NCBI RefSeq assembly: GCF_900115805.1 | Contig: NZ_FOXU01000004.1 | Coordinates: 62,001 to 126,000, forward strand | Length of the DNA stretch: 64,000 nucleotides | Direction: 5' to 3' | Source of the DNA: Psychrobacillus psychrotolerans | GTDB taxonomy: Bacteria > Bacillota > Bacilli > Bacillales_A > Planococcaceae | Shown here: one piece after another, positions 10,342-18,258 of the stretch | Position numbering within the stretch: position 1 is the first letter of the stretch | Layout: every line of letters starts with the position of its first letter | Translations under genes and position numbers: made by a program | Notes under the pieces: model-generated | Databases searched by the model: none | What the model was told of the DNA's origin: nothing | Seen by the model: the letters and a program-made list of their open reading frames with translations, nothing else

Positions 10342-11064
10342 ATGATTATAGAATTTGTTGGGATTCCCGGATCAGGTAAAACTTATATTTCCCGTAAATT
10401 CCAGGAGTATATTAATTCTGATCTGAATATAGAAAGTAAATATGAAATACAAAATAGTAGAGACATTGTTAAATCAAGTGATCGGAACAAAGTTTTAAAT
10501 AAGATTTTAGTAATTAATAAAATATTAAATATTAATTCTATGAATTTTATTTTTAAAATATTAGGTTCAAATAGACCTTTCTTTGAGAAAATATTAAGTA
10601 TCTATTACTTTGCAAATAAAATTAGAGAGTATCAACTAATTAATGATAGTCTCAAGACTAATTCTACACACAAAAAAGTAGTTTTGATAGACGAAGGACT
10701 GTTGCATATTACTTCAAATATTTTTTTTGAAGAATTAAGGTTTGAAGATATTGATCTATTTTTTAAAAAGATTTATAAGAAGAATTATTTTAACCATAAG
10801 AAACTATTTGTTTTTATTGATAGTAATGACAGTTTAGTACGATTAACCTCAAGACCTGATGGGTTTCCAAAAATGTGGACCAAACTTAATGAAGGTGAAA
10901 TTAAAGACAGAATAGCTATTATGAGTAAAAAACACTTAATAAAAAAAGAGTATGCAGAGTACAAAAAAATGAGCGCAATTTATTATGCCAACACATATGA
11001 TGCGGGAACAGACTTAAGTAAACTATTCAATGAAATACTTACTTATATTGAAGTTGACAAGTGA
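10342..11064 (+). CDS. P-loop protein of unknown role in the polysaccharide cluster
   Basis: The 240-residue protein starts with FVGIPGSGKTYISRKF, a Walker A loop at residues 7-14, and has a possible Walker B at VVLIDEGLLHI (about residues 113-123). A later TSRPDGFP could be a lid region. This suggests a nucleotide or small-molecule kinase fold, soluble and cytoplasmic. I do not recognise a specific family and give no substrate. AAGGAG at 10329-10334 precedes ATG 10342, and the end overlaps the next gene. Similar P-loop proteins turn up in polysaccharide clusters, where they might phosphorylate a glycan or lipid carrier; that is speculation. Confidence 0.6.
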   Translation: MIIEFVGIPGSGKTYISRKFQEYINSDLNIESKYEIQNSRDIVKSSDRNKVLNKILVINKILNINSMNFIFKILGSNRPFFEKILSIYYFANKIREYQLINDSLKTNSTHKKVVLIDEGLLHITSNIFFEELRFEDIDLFFKKIYKKNYFNHKKLFVFIDSNDSLVRLTSRPDGFPKMWTKLNEGEIKDRIAIMSKKHLIKKEYAEYKKMSAIYYANTYDAGTDLSKLFNEILTYIEVDK

Positions 11065-12584
11065 TGAAGAAAACAGCGCTTATATTAATATTAATAACAA
11101 TTATTTCTAAAGTTTTAGGATTTGGAAGAGATATAGTTCTATCATATTACTACGGAACATCAAATATTAGTGATGCATATATAATTGCTTTATCAATCCC
11201 TTTAGTGATATTTGCATTTATAGGTAAAGGCATATCTTCAAGTTATATACCAATGTATAATAAAATTGAAAAGCAGGAAGGATTAAAAAAGGCAGAACTG
11301 TATACAAATAATATAATTAATATATTGTTTGTATTATGTACATTTTTAAGTGTTATATCATTAATATTTACCGAACAGTTAGTAAAATTATTTGCGGCGG
11401 GTTTTAATCAAGATACTATAGATATTGCTGTTATGTTTACACGATATGGGCTAATAGGTTTAAATATTACAATGTTAATTAGTATTTATAGTGCACTACT
11501 GCAAATAAAAGGTAATTATATTATACCTGCATTAATAGGATTTCCTATGAACTTTTGTATTATCATTACTATTATCATTAGTAGCAATGGAAATATTTAT
11601 ATCTTAGGAATTGGTTTATTTTTATCCGTGATTGCTCAGTTTCTTTTTATGCTTCCGTTTTTATTAAAAGAAAAAATTAAGTACAACCTGAAATTAAATA
11701 TTAAAGACCCTAACGTTAGAAATATGATAGTTTTATCGATTCCAATTATTATTGGTGTTGCCGTTAATGATATAAATAAAATTGTTGACAGAACACTAGC
11801 ATCTCAAATTTCTGAAGGTGCTATCTCAGCTCTGAATTATGCAAATAGATTAAGTAGTTTTGTTCATGGCACTATTGTATTATCAATTGCAACAGTTATT
11901 TTCCCAACAATGTCTAAGATGGCAGCAGAAAATAAAATACAGTTGATGAAAAAAACCATGTCTGAAGCAATTATTAGTATAAGCTTACTTATCGTACCCA
12001 CTACTATAGTTGTATTATTTTTTGCCCAGCCCATAGTAGAATTAATTTTTGGAAGAGGTGCTTTTGATCGACAAGCCGTTGAGATGACGTCTAATGCTCT
12101 TATTTTTTATTCAATTGGGATGTTTGGTATAGGGATGAGAGAGATACTAACGCGGCCTTTTTATGCCCTCCAGGACACTAAAACACCGATGATAAATGCA
12201 ACAATTGGTGTGGTTCTTAATATAATTCTTAACATTGTACTATCTAGATATCTTGGGATTGGTGGGTTAGCACTAGCCACTAGCCTATCAGCTACGATTA
12301 CAATGATATTGATGTTTATTAGTTTAAGAAAAAAGATTGGGCCCCTTGGAATTAGCACAATGTTTAGTTCCTTAATAAAAATTACTCTAGCATCAGTTGT
12401 TATGGGTGTGTTGATGAACTTATTATTTTACTATTTACCTATAAATAATCAAAATCCATTACTGTTTATTGTTTTTATTGCAGGGATTATAATGTATTGC
12501 GTTATGATAAGTTTATTTAGAATAAACGAGGTTGATATTTTTATCAAAAACATAAAAGCTAAAATGAAGGTAGGGAACAGGTAA
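11064..12584 (+). CDS. MurJ/MviN-family lipid flippase, likely repeat-unit exporter
   Basis: This 506-residue protein has about 14 membrane helices and MurJ-family motifs: KVLGFGRDIVLSYYYG near the start, ISEGAISALNYANRL in the middle and LTRPFYALQDTKTPM later. MurJ flips lipid II, but in many Gram-positive polysaccharide clusters a MurJ relative replaces Wzx and flips the undecaprenyl-linked repeat unit. No other flippase is visible here, so that role is likely. The stop of the P-loop gene (TGA 11062-11064) shares a base with ATG 11064; GTG 11061 is an alternative start. It is the last gene of the tight operon. Confidence 0.85.
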   Translation: MKKTALILILITIISKVLGFGRDIVLSYYYGTSNISDAYIIALSIPLVIFAFIGKGISSSYIPMYNKIEKQEGLKKAELYTNNIINILFVLCTFLSVISLIFTEQLVKLFAAGFNQDTIDIAVMFTRYGLIGLNITMLISIYSALLQIKGNYIIPALIGFPMNFCIIITIIISSNGNIYILGIGLFLSVIAQFLFMLPFLLKEKIKYNLKLNIKDPNVRNMIVLSIPIIIGVAVNDINKIVDRTLASQISEGAISALNYANRLSSFVHGTIVLSIATVIFPTMSKMAAENKIQLMKKTMSEAIISISLLIVPTTIVVLFFAQPIVELIFGRGAFDRQAVEMTSNALIFYSIGMFGIGMREILTRPFYALQDTKTPMINATIGVVLNIILNIVLSRYLGIGGLALATSLSATITMILMFISLRKKIGPLGISTMFSSLIKITLASVVMGVLMNLLFYYLPINNQNPLLFIVFIAGIIMYCVMISLFRINEVDIFIKNIKAKMKVGNR

Positions 12585-12885
12585 CCGAGATGTATTTCCT
12601 GAGGAAACCTCTTTTCTAACAGTCTTCATAAGTTTTATGTGACAGCTATTGATGTAGAATATCCAATGCCTTTTGTTAATGTTGGGACTAGAGACTTTAT
12701 GTTTGAATAATACAATAATGTTGACAACACAGGTACGAATTGTAGAAAACCGTTAATTATAATTAAGCTTAGTGGTAGCAAAAGTAAAGTAGTGATGCTA
12801 TGTGGATATTATAAGTTAATTTGGTACTTTTTATTCTACACCTTTAGATAAATTATTATATTTTTGATTGAGTAGGTGAAATGAA
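12585..12885. other. 301-bp spacer with no complete gene
   Basis: No gene is seen between the flippase and galE. A short open stretch in the + direction (about 12648-12710) could encode a peptide containing PMPFVNVGTRDFMF before a stop. It has no ribosome site and may be the remnant of a lost cluster gene. No convincing terminator was found, so galE may be read from upstream or from its own AT-rich promoter. Confidence 0.4.
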
Positions 12886-13878
12886 ATGTCTGTATTAATA
12901 ACAGGTGGGGCAGGGTATATTGGTTCCCATACAGTAAAATATTTTTTAGATCAAAATGAAGACATTGTTGTTATCGATAACTTGCAAAGTGGTTATATGG
13001 ATGCAGTTGACTTAGAATATTTTTATAAAATTGATCTTAGAAATAAAAAAGCATTAGATAAGATCTTTAAGACGCATAATTTCGAAGCAATAATTCACTT
13101 TGCAGCAAATTCCTTAGTAGGTGAGAGCATGACTAAGCCATATGAATATTACGATAATAATTTATATGGAATGATGTGTCTATTAGATGTAATGAAAGAA
13201 AACAACGTAAATAAGATTGTATTTTCCTCAACAGCAGCAACTTATGGTGAGCCTAAGAATATACCTATTCTTGAGGAGAATGAAACTAATCCAACGAACC
13301 CATATGGGGAAACAAAACTTGCCATGGAAAAAATGATGAAATGGTTTGGTCAAGCTTACGGTATTAAATATGTTTCTCTAAGATACTTTAATGCCGCTGG
13401 AGCCCATGAAAGTGGTAATATTGGGGAGGATCATGATCCCGAAACTCATCTGATTCCTTTGATTTTACAAGTTCCACTTGGACAAAGAGAGAAGATATAT
13501 ATATATGGTGATGATTATAAAACAAAAGACGGAACTTGCATTAGAGATTACATTCACGTCATGGACTTATCCTCAGCCCATTTTCTTGCTTTAGAATATC
13601 TAAGAAAAGATAGTCCTAGTGAAATTTTCAATCTAGGATATGGAAATGGTTATTCAGTTAAGGAAGTAATTGATGTAGCAAGAAAAGTAACTAACCACAA
13701 AATTCCAGTGGAAGTAAAAGAAAGAAGGGCAGGAGATCCAGCTGTATTAATTGCTTCTTCAGATAATGCAAAACGGATTTTAGGATGGGAGCCACAGTTT
13801 GACTCCTTGGAAAAAATAATTACTGATGCATGGAGATGGCATATGAAAAATCCCGAAGGTTATTTAAACAAAGAATAA
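12886..13878 (+). CDS. galE: UDP-glucose 4-epimerase
   Basis: The 330-residue extended SDR enzyme interconverts UDP-glucose and UDP-galactose (some relatives act on UDP-GlcNAc). It has the NAD loop TGGAGYIGSH at residues 6-15, the catalytic pair in NPYGETK (YxxxK), FSSTAATYG, and LRYFNAAGAH with the substrate loop after it. Length is normal for GalE. AGGTGA precedes ATG 12886. Together with galU it supplies nucleotide sugars for the cluster, and it stands about 300 bp after it. Confidence 0.92.
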   Translation: MSVLITGGAGYIGSHTVKYFLDQNEDIVVIDNLQSGYMDAVDLEYFYKIDLRNKKALDKIFKTHNFEAIIHFAANSLVGESMTKPYEYYDNNLYGMMCLLDVMKENNVNKIVFSSTAATYGEPKNIPILEENETNPTNPYGETKLAMEKMMKWFGQAYGIKYVSLRYFNAAGAHESGNIGEDHDPETHLIPLILQVPLGQREKIYIYGDDYKTKDGTCIRDYIHVMDLSSAHFLALEYLRKDSPSEIFNLGYGNGYSVKEVIDVARKVTNHKIPVEVKERRAGDPAVLIASSDNAKRILGWEPQFDSLEKIITDAWRWHMKNPEGYLNKE

Positions 13879-13918
13879 CTTCATGCGGCTCTCAACTAAA
13901 TTCGTTATCACCAAAAGA

Positions 13919-13957
13919 GTCCTTGTGTCAGAAAAAATTCTTTAATATTCTGGCAAT
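13919..13957 (+). repeat. Degenerate copy of the TGTCCCTGTGTA repeat
   Basis: The sequence begins GTCCTTGTGTCAGAAAAAAT and ends with ATTCTGGCA, an imperfect and apparently decayed copy of the dispersed repeat found throughout 13.9-48.2 kb. It starts about 40 bp after the galE stop. Confidence 0.5.
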
Positions 13958-13967
13958 CATCTACAAT

Positions 13968-14158
13968 TCAAAATGAGTTACCAAGTTCAAATTCATATGG
14001 AGGTACTGCCCATATATGATGGATAGTGTCTTTGGTCTGGAGAATTTCCTTTGGCCCATTTTCTTTTGCTTGAGTAAACCAATGTTGAAAGGCTTCTTTA
14101 AATTCATTGGCCAGCTTAACTTTCCCTCCACTTGTCTGACCCCTAATAAACGAATATA
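13968..14158 (-). pseudogene. 3' remnant of an unrecognised minus-strand gene
   Basis: Reading the minus strand, an open stretch encodes a peptide including GQTSGGKVKLANEFKEAFQ and later HHIWAVPPYEFELGNSF before a stop at 13968-13970. It has no start codon or ribosome site, and an in-frame stop lies just before it, so it looks like the C-terminal end of a lost gene. The family is not recognised. It lies between two decayed copies of the dispersed repeat. Confidence 0.35.
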
Positions 14159-14182
14159 TCTAGTTTACTGAAAATCTATTAG

Positions 14183-14275
14183 ATTAGCCATTTAGGTGAA
14201 CATACGTTTAATGTAACATATTCAGATGGAAATTTACATTTTAGTGAGACAGAAGGAGAAACTCACTTCAATTAA
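14183..14275 (+). pseudogene. Short 3' gene remnant, plus strand
   Basis: An open stretch of 30 codons encodes a hydrophilic peptide containing HTFNVTYSDGNLHFSETEGE and ending HFN. An in-frame stop immediately precedes it and there is no start signal. It reads like a protein end rather than random sequence, and is probably a fragment left after deletion. No function is assigned. Confidence 0.3.
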
Positions 14276-14333
14276 AAAGCATCCCTACAATGCTAAATAG
14301 ATAGAGAACATAGTTAAAAACCATAAAAAAATC

Positions 14334-14370
14334 ATCCCTGTGTCAGAATTAATTATAGACTATTCTGACA
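14334..14370 (+). repeat. Divergent copy of the TGTCCCTGTGTA repeat
   Basis: TCCCTGTGTCAGAATTAATT is followed by ACTATTCTGACA. The two TGTCAGAAT-like halves also form a weak inverted repeat. It is a diverged member of the dispersed family described in the findings. Confidence 0.55.
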
Positions 14371-14406
14371 AAATATTACAATACACTATTAAATAATCGA
14401 ACACCT

Positions 14407-14443
14407 AAAACCGTCCACTTGACAATCAGTTGGGCGGTTTTTA
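14407..14443 (+). terminator. Rho-independent terminator-like hairpin
   Basis: Arms AAACCGTCCA and TGGGCGGTTT enclose about 13 bases and are followed by a short T run. One mismatch pairs as G-T. No intact gene ends immediately before it, so it may be a relic of the lost genes in 13.9-14.4 kb. Confidence 0.6.
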
Positions 14444-14581
14444 GCGTTTATTTATTTGACGCTTACTATTGAATCAAAGCATATTCTTTCTGTAGTTCTT
14501 AGTTTTTCAGTAGGGAATAATGAATACCCCAATGCATATCATATGGAAGGGGTAAGGGAATTAATAATAGGAGGAATGTAA

Positions 14582-16564
14582 CTGTTCTGTTCTTCATGTG
14601 GTTCTAAAATGGTGGATGCAGCAAAATTTTGCTCGAGCTGTGGGAAGGAGGTCACCCTTCAAGATGATGATGTAAAATTAGCTCCACCCGATGATGATAA
14701 TCATCTTCTTAAGTTATTTATTGGTGGAAAAAAGCAACATTATTACATACGAAAATGGTCAAAAGGTTTGACCTCTTGGAATTGGGCTGCCTTTTTCTTT
14801 TCCCTTTTTTGGCTTGGTTATAGAAAAATGTATAAACCGATTTTGTCTATTTTAGGAATTTTTATATTCATTGATCTAATAGTTGCCATACTAGGAATAG
14901 ACAATGCTATTTTTAATAATGCGTTAGGTCTTACTGTCTCATGCACTCTCGGAATTTGCGGTAATAATTTATATCGACTTCATGCTTTACAACGAATTCG
15001 TGAATTAAGGGAAAAGAATCTAACTAAACCTGAACTATTTCTAGAAGAAATTCAGTTAAGTGGAGGTCCTAGTTGGAGAGGGGTTTTTGCTTCAGTTGGT
15101 TTTTTCTCCATTTATATTTTAATAGCATTATGCATTTTCAGCTTTGTTCCAGCTTTCAACAGTACGACAAAGGCAGTGAATGAAGGAAATTATGGTACTG
15201 AAATTGAGGTAATTGAAGTTCTTGAAAATAATATGCAGGCTCTTGAAAGTGAACATGTAGATGACTATATGGCTACGGTATATATAGATGAAGACCAAAC
15301 TATATATGAAGAAACTAAAAAGATGGTAAAGGATTTATTTGCGAGTTTTGATTTGGCTTATGAAATGAACGACTTTGAATTTCTCTCGATTTCCGAGCAA
15401 GAGGTTAAAGTTCGCGTTACTCAAACAACAACTCTGATAAAAGGGGAAAACTTCCATAATAATGAATCTGTTTTAACACATACACTTAAACGCCAAAAAG
15501 AACAGTGGAAATTTAGTGGATCAGAAGTTGAGTCCGTGAATTATTTGGGGGAAACTCAATCCATCCAGATTAATGAAAATTTAGTTACTAATGAACCTAC
15601 TTACATCACATTAATGGCTGATAGTATGTATGATTTTTATATGACAGAGGAAATTGATGTTAATGATGATGGTTTCCTTGAGATAGTTACCTTTAGAGGA
15701 GGACCAGAGGTAAATGACAACTATTTAAATGATCAAGTAGAGATACTAGTTGAATTTGAAACGGGTGATGTAATATCACTTACCGTAGTTGCGGAAAATG
15801 CTCCTACTCTATACTTATATGATATTAACCTAGACGGTGTGATGGAGTTATTCTATGAAACAGGTGCACGTGTAACTGGAACGGATATATTTCAATTCAC
15901 CTCAAACAGCCTAGAATATGTAGAGACTTTTAATGGAGCAATTGAAAGATTAGATGAATATGAAGTATATACGAATAAGAATTATTACACATTAGATAAA
16001 AATTTGAAGGTTACTAACCATCCAGAAAATGATGAGGTTACTCAAAATGAAAATGCTGGTTCCGATGAAACAATCGGTTTCAATCAAGTGCAGCAATTAT
16101 CGCTTGGTATCACTCAACAGGATTTTCTAAATAATTTCATCGAATTTTATAGCGAGAATTTACTGAAGGTGGACAGTAGTGAATTAATCGCGGATTATGA
16201 ACTTACGAAGGATAAAGAAGGCACGTTCACTTGGCAACTTGAAGAAGATATTTACTTAATTGGTTCGATTAATGGTGATAACGTTTTAACAAGGGTTGCT
16301 ATATATAGCGATCATAGTATTCCAAAAGAAACAGAAAAAGCGGCAGAATCTTCAAGGATTATTGTAAGTGCTGTTTATGCACTCATATATGCATTAGGTG
16401 ATGAAGAGAACGTTGATACTATAATGCAAACTATTATGGACCAACAATACAAGGAGTTCAAAGATCAAGGAGAGTACATTTCCAATGATATAAAATATGT
16501 AGACTTTTCGTCGGATACAGAATCTATATTTCAAGCATTCCATGCGGAGGATATCTTGGATTAA
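14582..16564 (+). CDS. Zinc-ribbon, DUF2628-like membrane protein with extracytoplasmic domain (probable CTG start)
   Basis: The 660-residue protein opens with a zinc ribbon formed by two CSSCG pairs, a DUF2628-like hydrophobic domain (WNWAAFFFSLFWLGYRKMY, about residues 65-135) and one more membrane segment near residue 175. The remaining ~470 residues should lie outside: an NTF2-like section, then two Asp-rich loops (DVNDDGFLEI, DINLDGVMEL) that resemble calcium-binding motifs. Starting at ATG 14609 would cut the first CxxC from the ribbon. The in-frame codon giving the usual start (residue before FCSSCG) is CTG 14582, with AGGAGGA at 14569-14575 spaced 6 nt before it; the ATG at 14576 is followed directly by a stop. 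Role unknown; such proteins are envelope-associated. Confidence 0.72.
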   Translation: MFCSSCGSKMVDAAKFCSSCGKEVTLQDDDVKLAPPDDDNHLLKLFIGGKKQHYYIRKWSKGLTSWNWAAFFFSLFWLGYRKMYKPILSILGIFIFIDLIVAILGIDNAIFNNALGLTVSCTLGICGNNLYRLHALQRIRELREKNLTKPELFLEEIQLSGGPSWRGVFASVGFFSIYILIALCIFSFVPAFNSTTKAVNEGNYGTEIEVIEVLENNMQALESEHVDDYMATVYIDEDQTIYEETKKMVKDLFASFDLAYEMNDFEFLSISEQEVKVRVTQTTTLIKGENFHNNESVLTHTLKRQKEQWKFSGSEVESVNYLGETQSIQINENLVTNEPTYITLMADSMYDFYMTEEIDVNDDGFLEIVTFRGGPEVNDNYLNDQVEILVEFETGDVISLTVVAENAPTLYLYDINLDGVMELFYETGARVTGTDIFQFTSNSLEYVETFNGAIERLDEYEVYTNKNYYTLDKNLKVTNHPENDEVTQNENAGSDETIGFNQVQQLSLGITQQDFLNNFIEFYSENLLKVDSSELIADYELTKDKEGTFTWQLEEDIYLIGSINGDNVLTRVAIYSDHSIPKETEKAAESSRIIVSAVYALIYALGDEENVDTIMQTIMDQQYKEFKDQGEYISNDIKYVDFSSDTESIFQAFHAEDILD

Positions 16565-16692
16565 AAACTGTCTCAAAACGTGTGTCTGTGTATGGGATAA
16601 TCAACGATCCATATAATAAAAACCGACCTATTGAGTTATAGACATGCTTTAAAAGCATAGTATAGCTATATTGAAAATAGGGGGTAAATTAA

Positions 16693-17400
16693 GTGTCTAA
16701 TGCTTATATAGATATTTTGGCTTACTTTGGAATTGGTGGGGCCCATCCTGGAGGTTTTAGTCTAACCCAATCTATATTGGAAACTGAAAATATACCACCA
16801 ACCCATTCTGTATTAGATATAGGGTGTGGAACAGGACAGACTGCAGCTTTCTTAGCCGAAAGATTTAATTGTCAGGTGACAGCGATTGATAAGCATCCCG
16901 TTATGGTAGAAAAAGCAAGACAACGATTTAAAAATAATAAGTCATCCGTCCATGTGGTGGAAGGAGATATACAAAATATGGATTTTGTAGATAACTCCTT
17001 CGACTTAGTTATAGCCGAGTCTGTTATTGTTTTTACGGATATATCGAAGACGTTAAGTGAACTCTCCCGGGTTTTGAAAAGTGACGGGACTTTAATGATG
17101 ATTGAAATGGTAGCTGAGCAATACCTATCAGAAGAAAAACAACAAAAAGCATGTAGTCTTTATGGTATCAATGAAATATTAGATAAAGATGAATGGTTAT
17201 TACGTTTACATCAAGCTGGATTTACTCAAGTTGAAATAATCAGTACGCCATCTGTGCTTCTTCAAAGTGAAATAAATGACATAAATCCATCGGAAAACAT
17301 AAAAATGGAACTTTTTGATCTATGGGAGAAGCATAACGAGTTTATATTTCATAACCGGGATATCATCGGGTATCGTGCATTTAAATGTCGCAAAGTATAG
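16693..17400 (+). CDS. Class I SAM-dependent methyltransferase
   Basis: The 235-residue protein has motif I VLDIGCGTGQTAAFLAE (about residues 41-57), acidic AIDKHP for the ribose, EGDIQNMDF and the post-motif DLVIAESV. This is the UbiE/Methyltransf_11 type. The N-terminus GIGGAHPGGFSLTQ is typical of a Bacillales subgroup of unknown substrate. GTG 16693 is the start, with a GGGGG stretch at 16681-16684 ahead. It appears monocistronic. Substrate unknown; a small-molecule methyltransferase is most likely. Confidence 0.85.
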   Translation: MSNAYIDILAYFGIGGAHPGGFSLTQSILETENIPPTHSVLDIGCGTGQTAAFLAERFNCQVTAIDKHPVMVEKARQRFKNNKSSVHVVEGDIQNMDFVDNSFDLVIAESVIVFTDISKTLSELSRVLKSDGTLMMIEMVAEQYLSEEKQQKACSLYGINEILDKDEWLLRLHQAGFTQVEIISTPSVLLQSEINDINPSENIKMELFDLWEKHNEFIFHNRDIIGYRAFKCRKV

Positions 17401-17414
17401 TAGTAGGGGACGCA

Positions 17415-17443
17415 TGTCCCTGTGTAAGAAACTATTCTGACAT
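17415..17443 (+). repeat. TGTCCCTGTGTA repeat, single unit
   Basis: TGTCCCTGTGTAAGAAACTA followed by TTCTGACATT starts 15 bp after the methyltransferase stop, the usual placement for this repeat. Confidence 0.85.
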
Positions 17444-17479
17444 TAAGAAGCTTAAACAAAATTTTTAAAAAGATGTTTA

Positions 17480-17735
17480 ATCCGTTTTATGCGGGGTATA
17501 TATTTAGTACAAGGCGGAACTACCGTAGGAAGGGACTGGTAAACGATGTGTTTACAAAAGACTTCGATGGATGATTTGCACAGCCTTGGCGGAAAATTTG
17601 CTTTACTGACGAAAGGTACGCTCGTCGGGAACCGATATATTTAGGTTCCGTTCCAATGTGTTTTACATGTAAGTGGAAGTTAAGTTTTTTGTGGAAGTGC
17701 ACCTCAATGTCTAATAGTTTTTATTAGACACTATT
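17480..17735 (+). ncRNA. Unassigned hairpin-rich region, possible structured RNA
   Basis: No gene is supported in 17401-17882. Within it several hairpins follow each other: GTAAAC/GTTTAC (17539-17555), GACGA/TCGTC (17608-17626), GGAACC/GGTTCC (17628-17649) and a perfect 9-bp TGTCTAATA/TATTAGACA (17708-17730). This density is higher than expected by chance for AT-rich spacer and could reflect a small RNA or riboswitch relic. I do not recognise a known class, and the strand is uncertain. Confidence 0.3.
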
Positions 17736-17829
17736 TACTGCACTGACGAGATGAATGTTTAAATTGTCAGTTACGGTTTAACTAAGCAACATAACAAATT
17801 TTCCGAGTTTATTCCCACTTTAGGGAAAG

Positions 17830-17866
17830 AAGAAAGCGCAGTCCTTTTAGGATTGCACTTTTTTCT
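17830..17866. terminator. Terminator between convergent genes
   Basis: Arms around GCAGTCCTT and AGGATTGC (17836-17859) form a hairpin followed on + by TTTTTTCTC. It lies between the + methyltransferase region and the - carboxymuconolactone-decarboxylase-like gene, and probably works in both directions. Confidence 0.7.
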
Positions 17867-17882
17867 CTTTTTATGAAGTTTA

Positions 17883-18257
17883 TTATTCATTTTCCTTAAA
17901 TACTTCTCCAGCAATCCCCATTGCGTGAACAGCTTTTGGAAAGCCTACGTATCCAGTACAGTGGAGGATGATTTCGATAATTTCTTCTTTTGTTAGACCT
18001 ACATTTAAGGCTGCTTGTAAGTGAACTCTTAGTTGATCGAAAGCACCTTGGGTGATCAGACTGGTGAGTGTGATTATTTCCCGTTGTGCGTGGGAAAGGG
18101 TGTTTCTCGAGTAGAGGTCTCCAAAGCCAAATGATACGATCATGTTCCATAGATCGGGTGAAATATCTTTGATGCCTGCCATGCCATTACGTACGTCTTG
18201 CGAAAATAGTTCTTCCATTGCATTTATACCGGCCTCGTACCTTTTGTTGGTATCCAT
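17883..18257 (-). CDS. Carboxymuconolactone decarboxylase family protein
   Basis: The 124-residue protein has the all-helical CMD fold signature: LSHAQREIITLTSLITQGAF and then ALNVGLTKEEIIEIILHCTG with GFPKAVHAM. It lacks the CxxC of the AhpD peroxidase branch, so it is nearer the decarboxylase branch (PcaC-like). GGGGAGG ahead of ATG 18257 decides this start over an in-frame ATG at 18296 inside the upstream gene. It follows the TPP enzyme by one base and must share its transcript. That pairing suggests a joint step on an aromatic or keto acid, but the substrate is unknown. Confidence 0.85.
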   Translation of the reverse strand: MDTNKRYEAGINAMEELFSQDVRNGMAGIKDISPDLWNMIVSFGFGDLYSRNTLSHAQREIITLTSLITQGAFDQLRVHLQAALNVGLTKEEIIEIILHCTGYVGFPKAVHAMGIAGEVFKENE

Positions 18258-18258
18258 A

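Noticed and set aside
17520-17660. T-box or SAM riboswitch in the hairpin-rich spacer
   Set aside because: The T-box core (GGGTGGNACCGCG) and the SAM-I core motifs are absent; only GGAAGGGACTGG is vaguely similar.
17520-17702. Minus-strand open frame of 60 codons in the hairpin-rich spacer
   Set aside because: No ribosome site, and the composition follows the hairpins; non-coding structure is the better reading.
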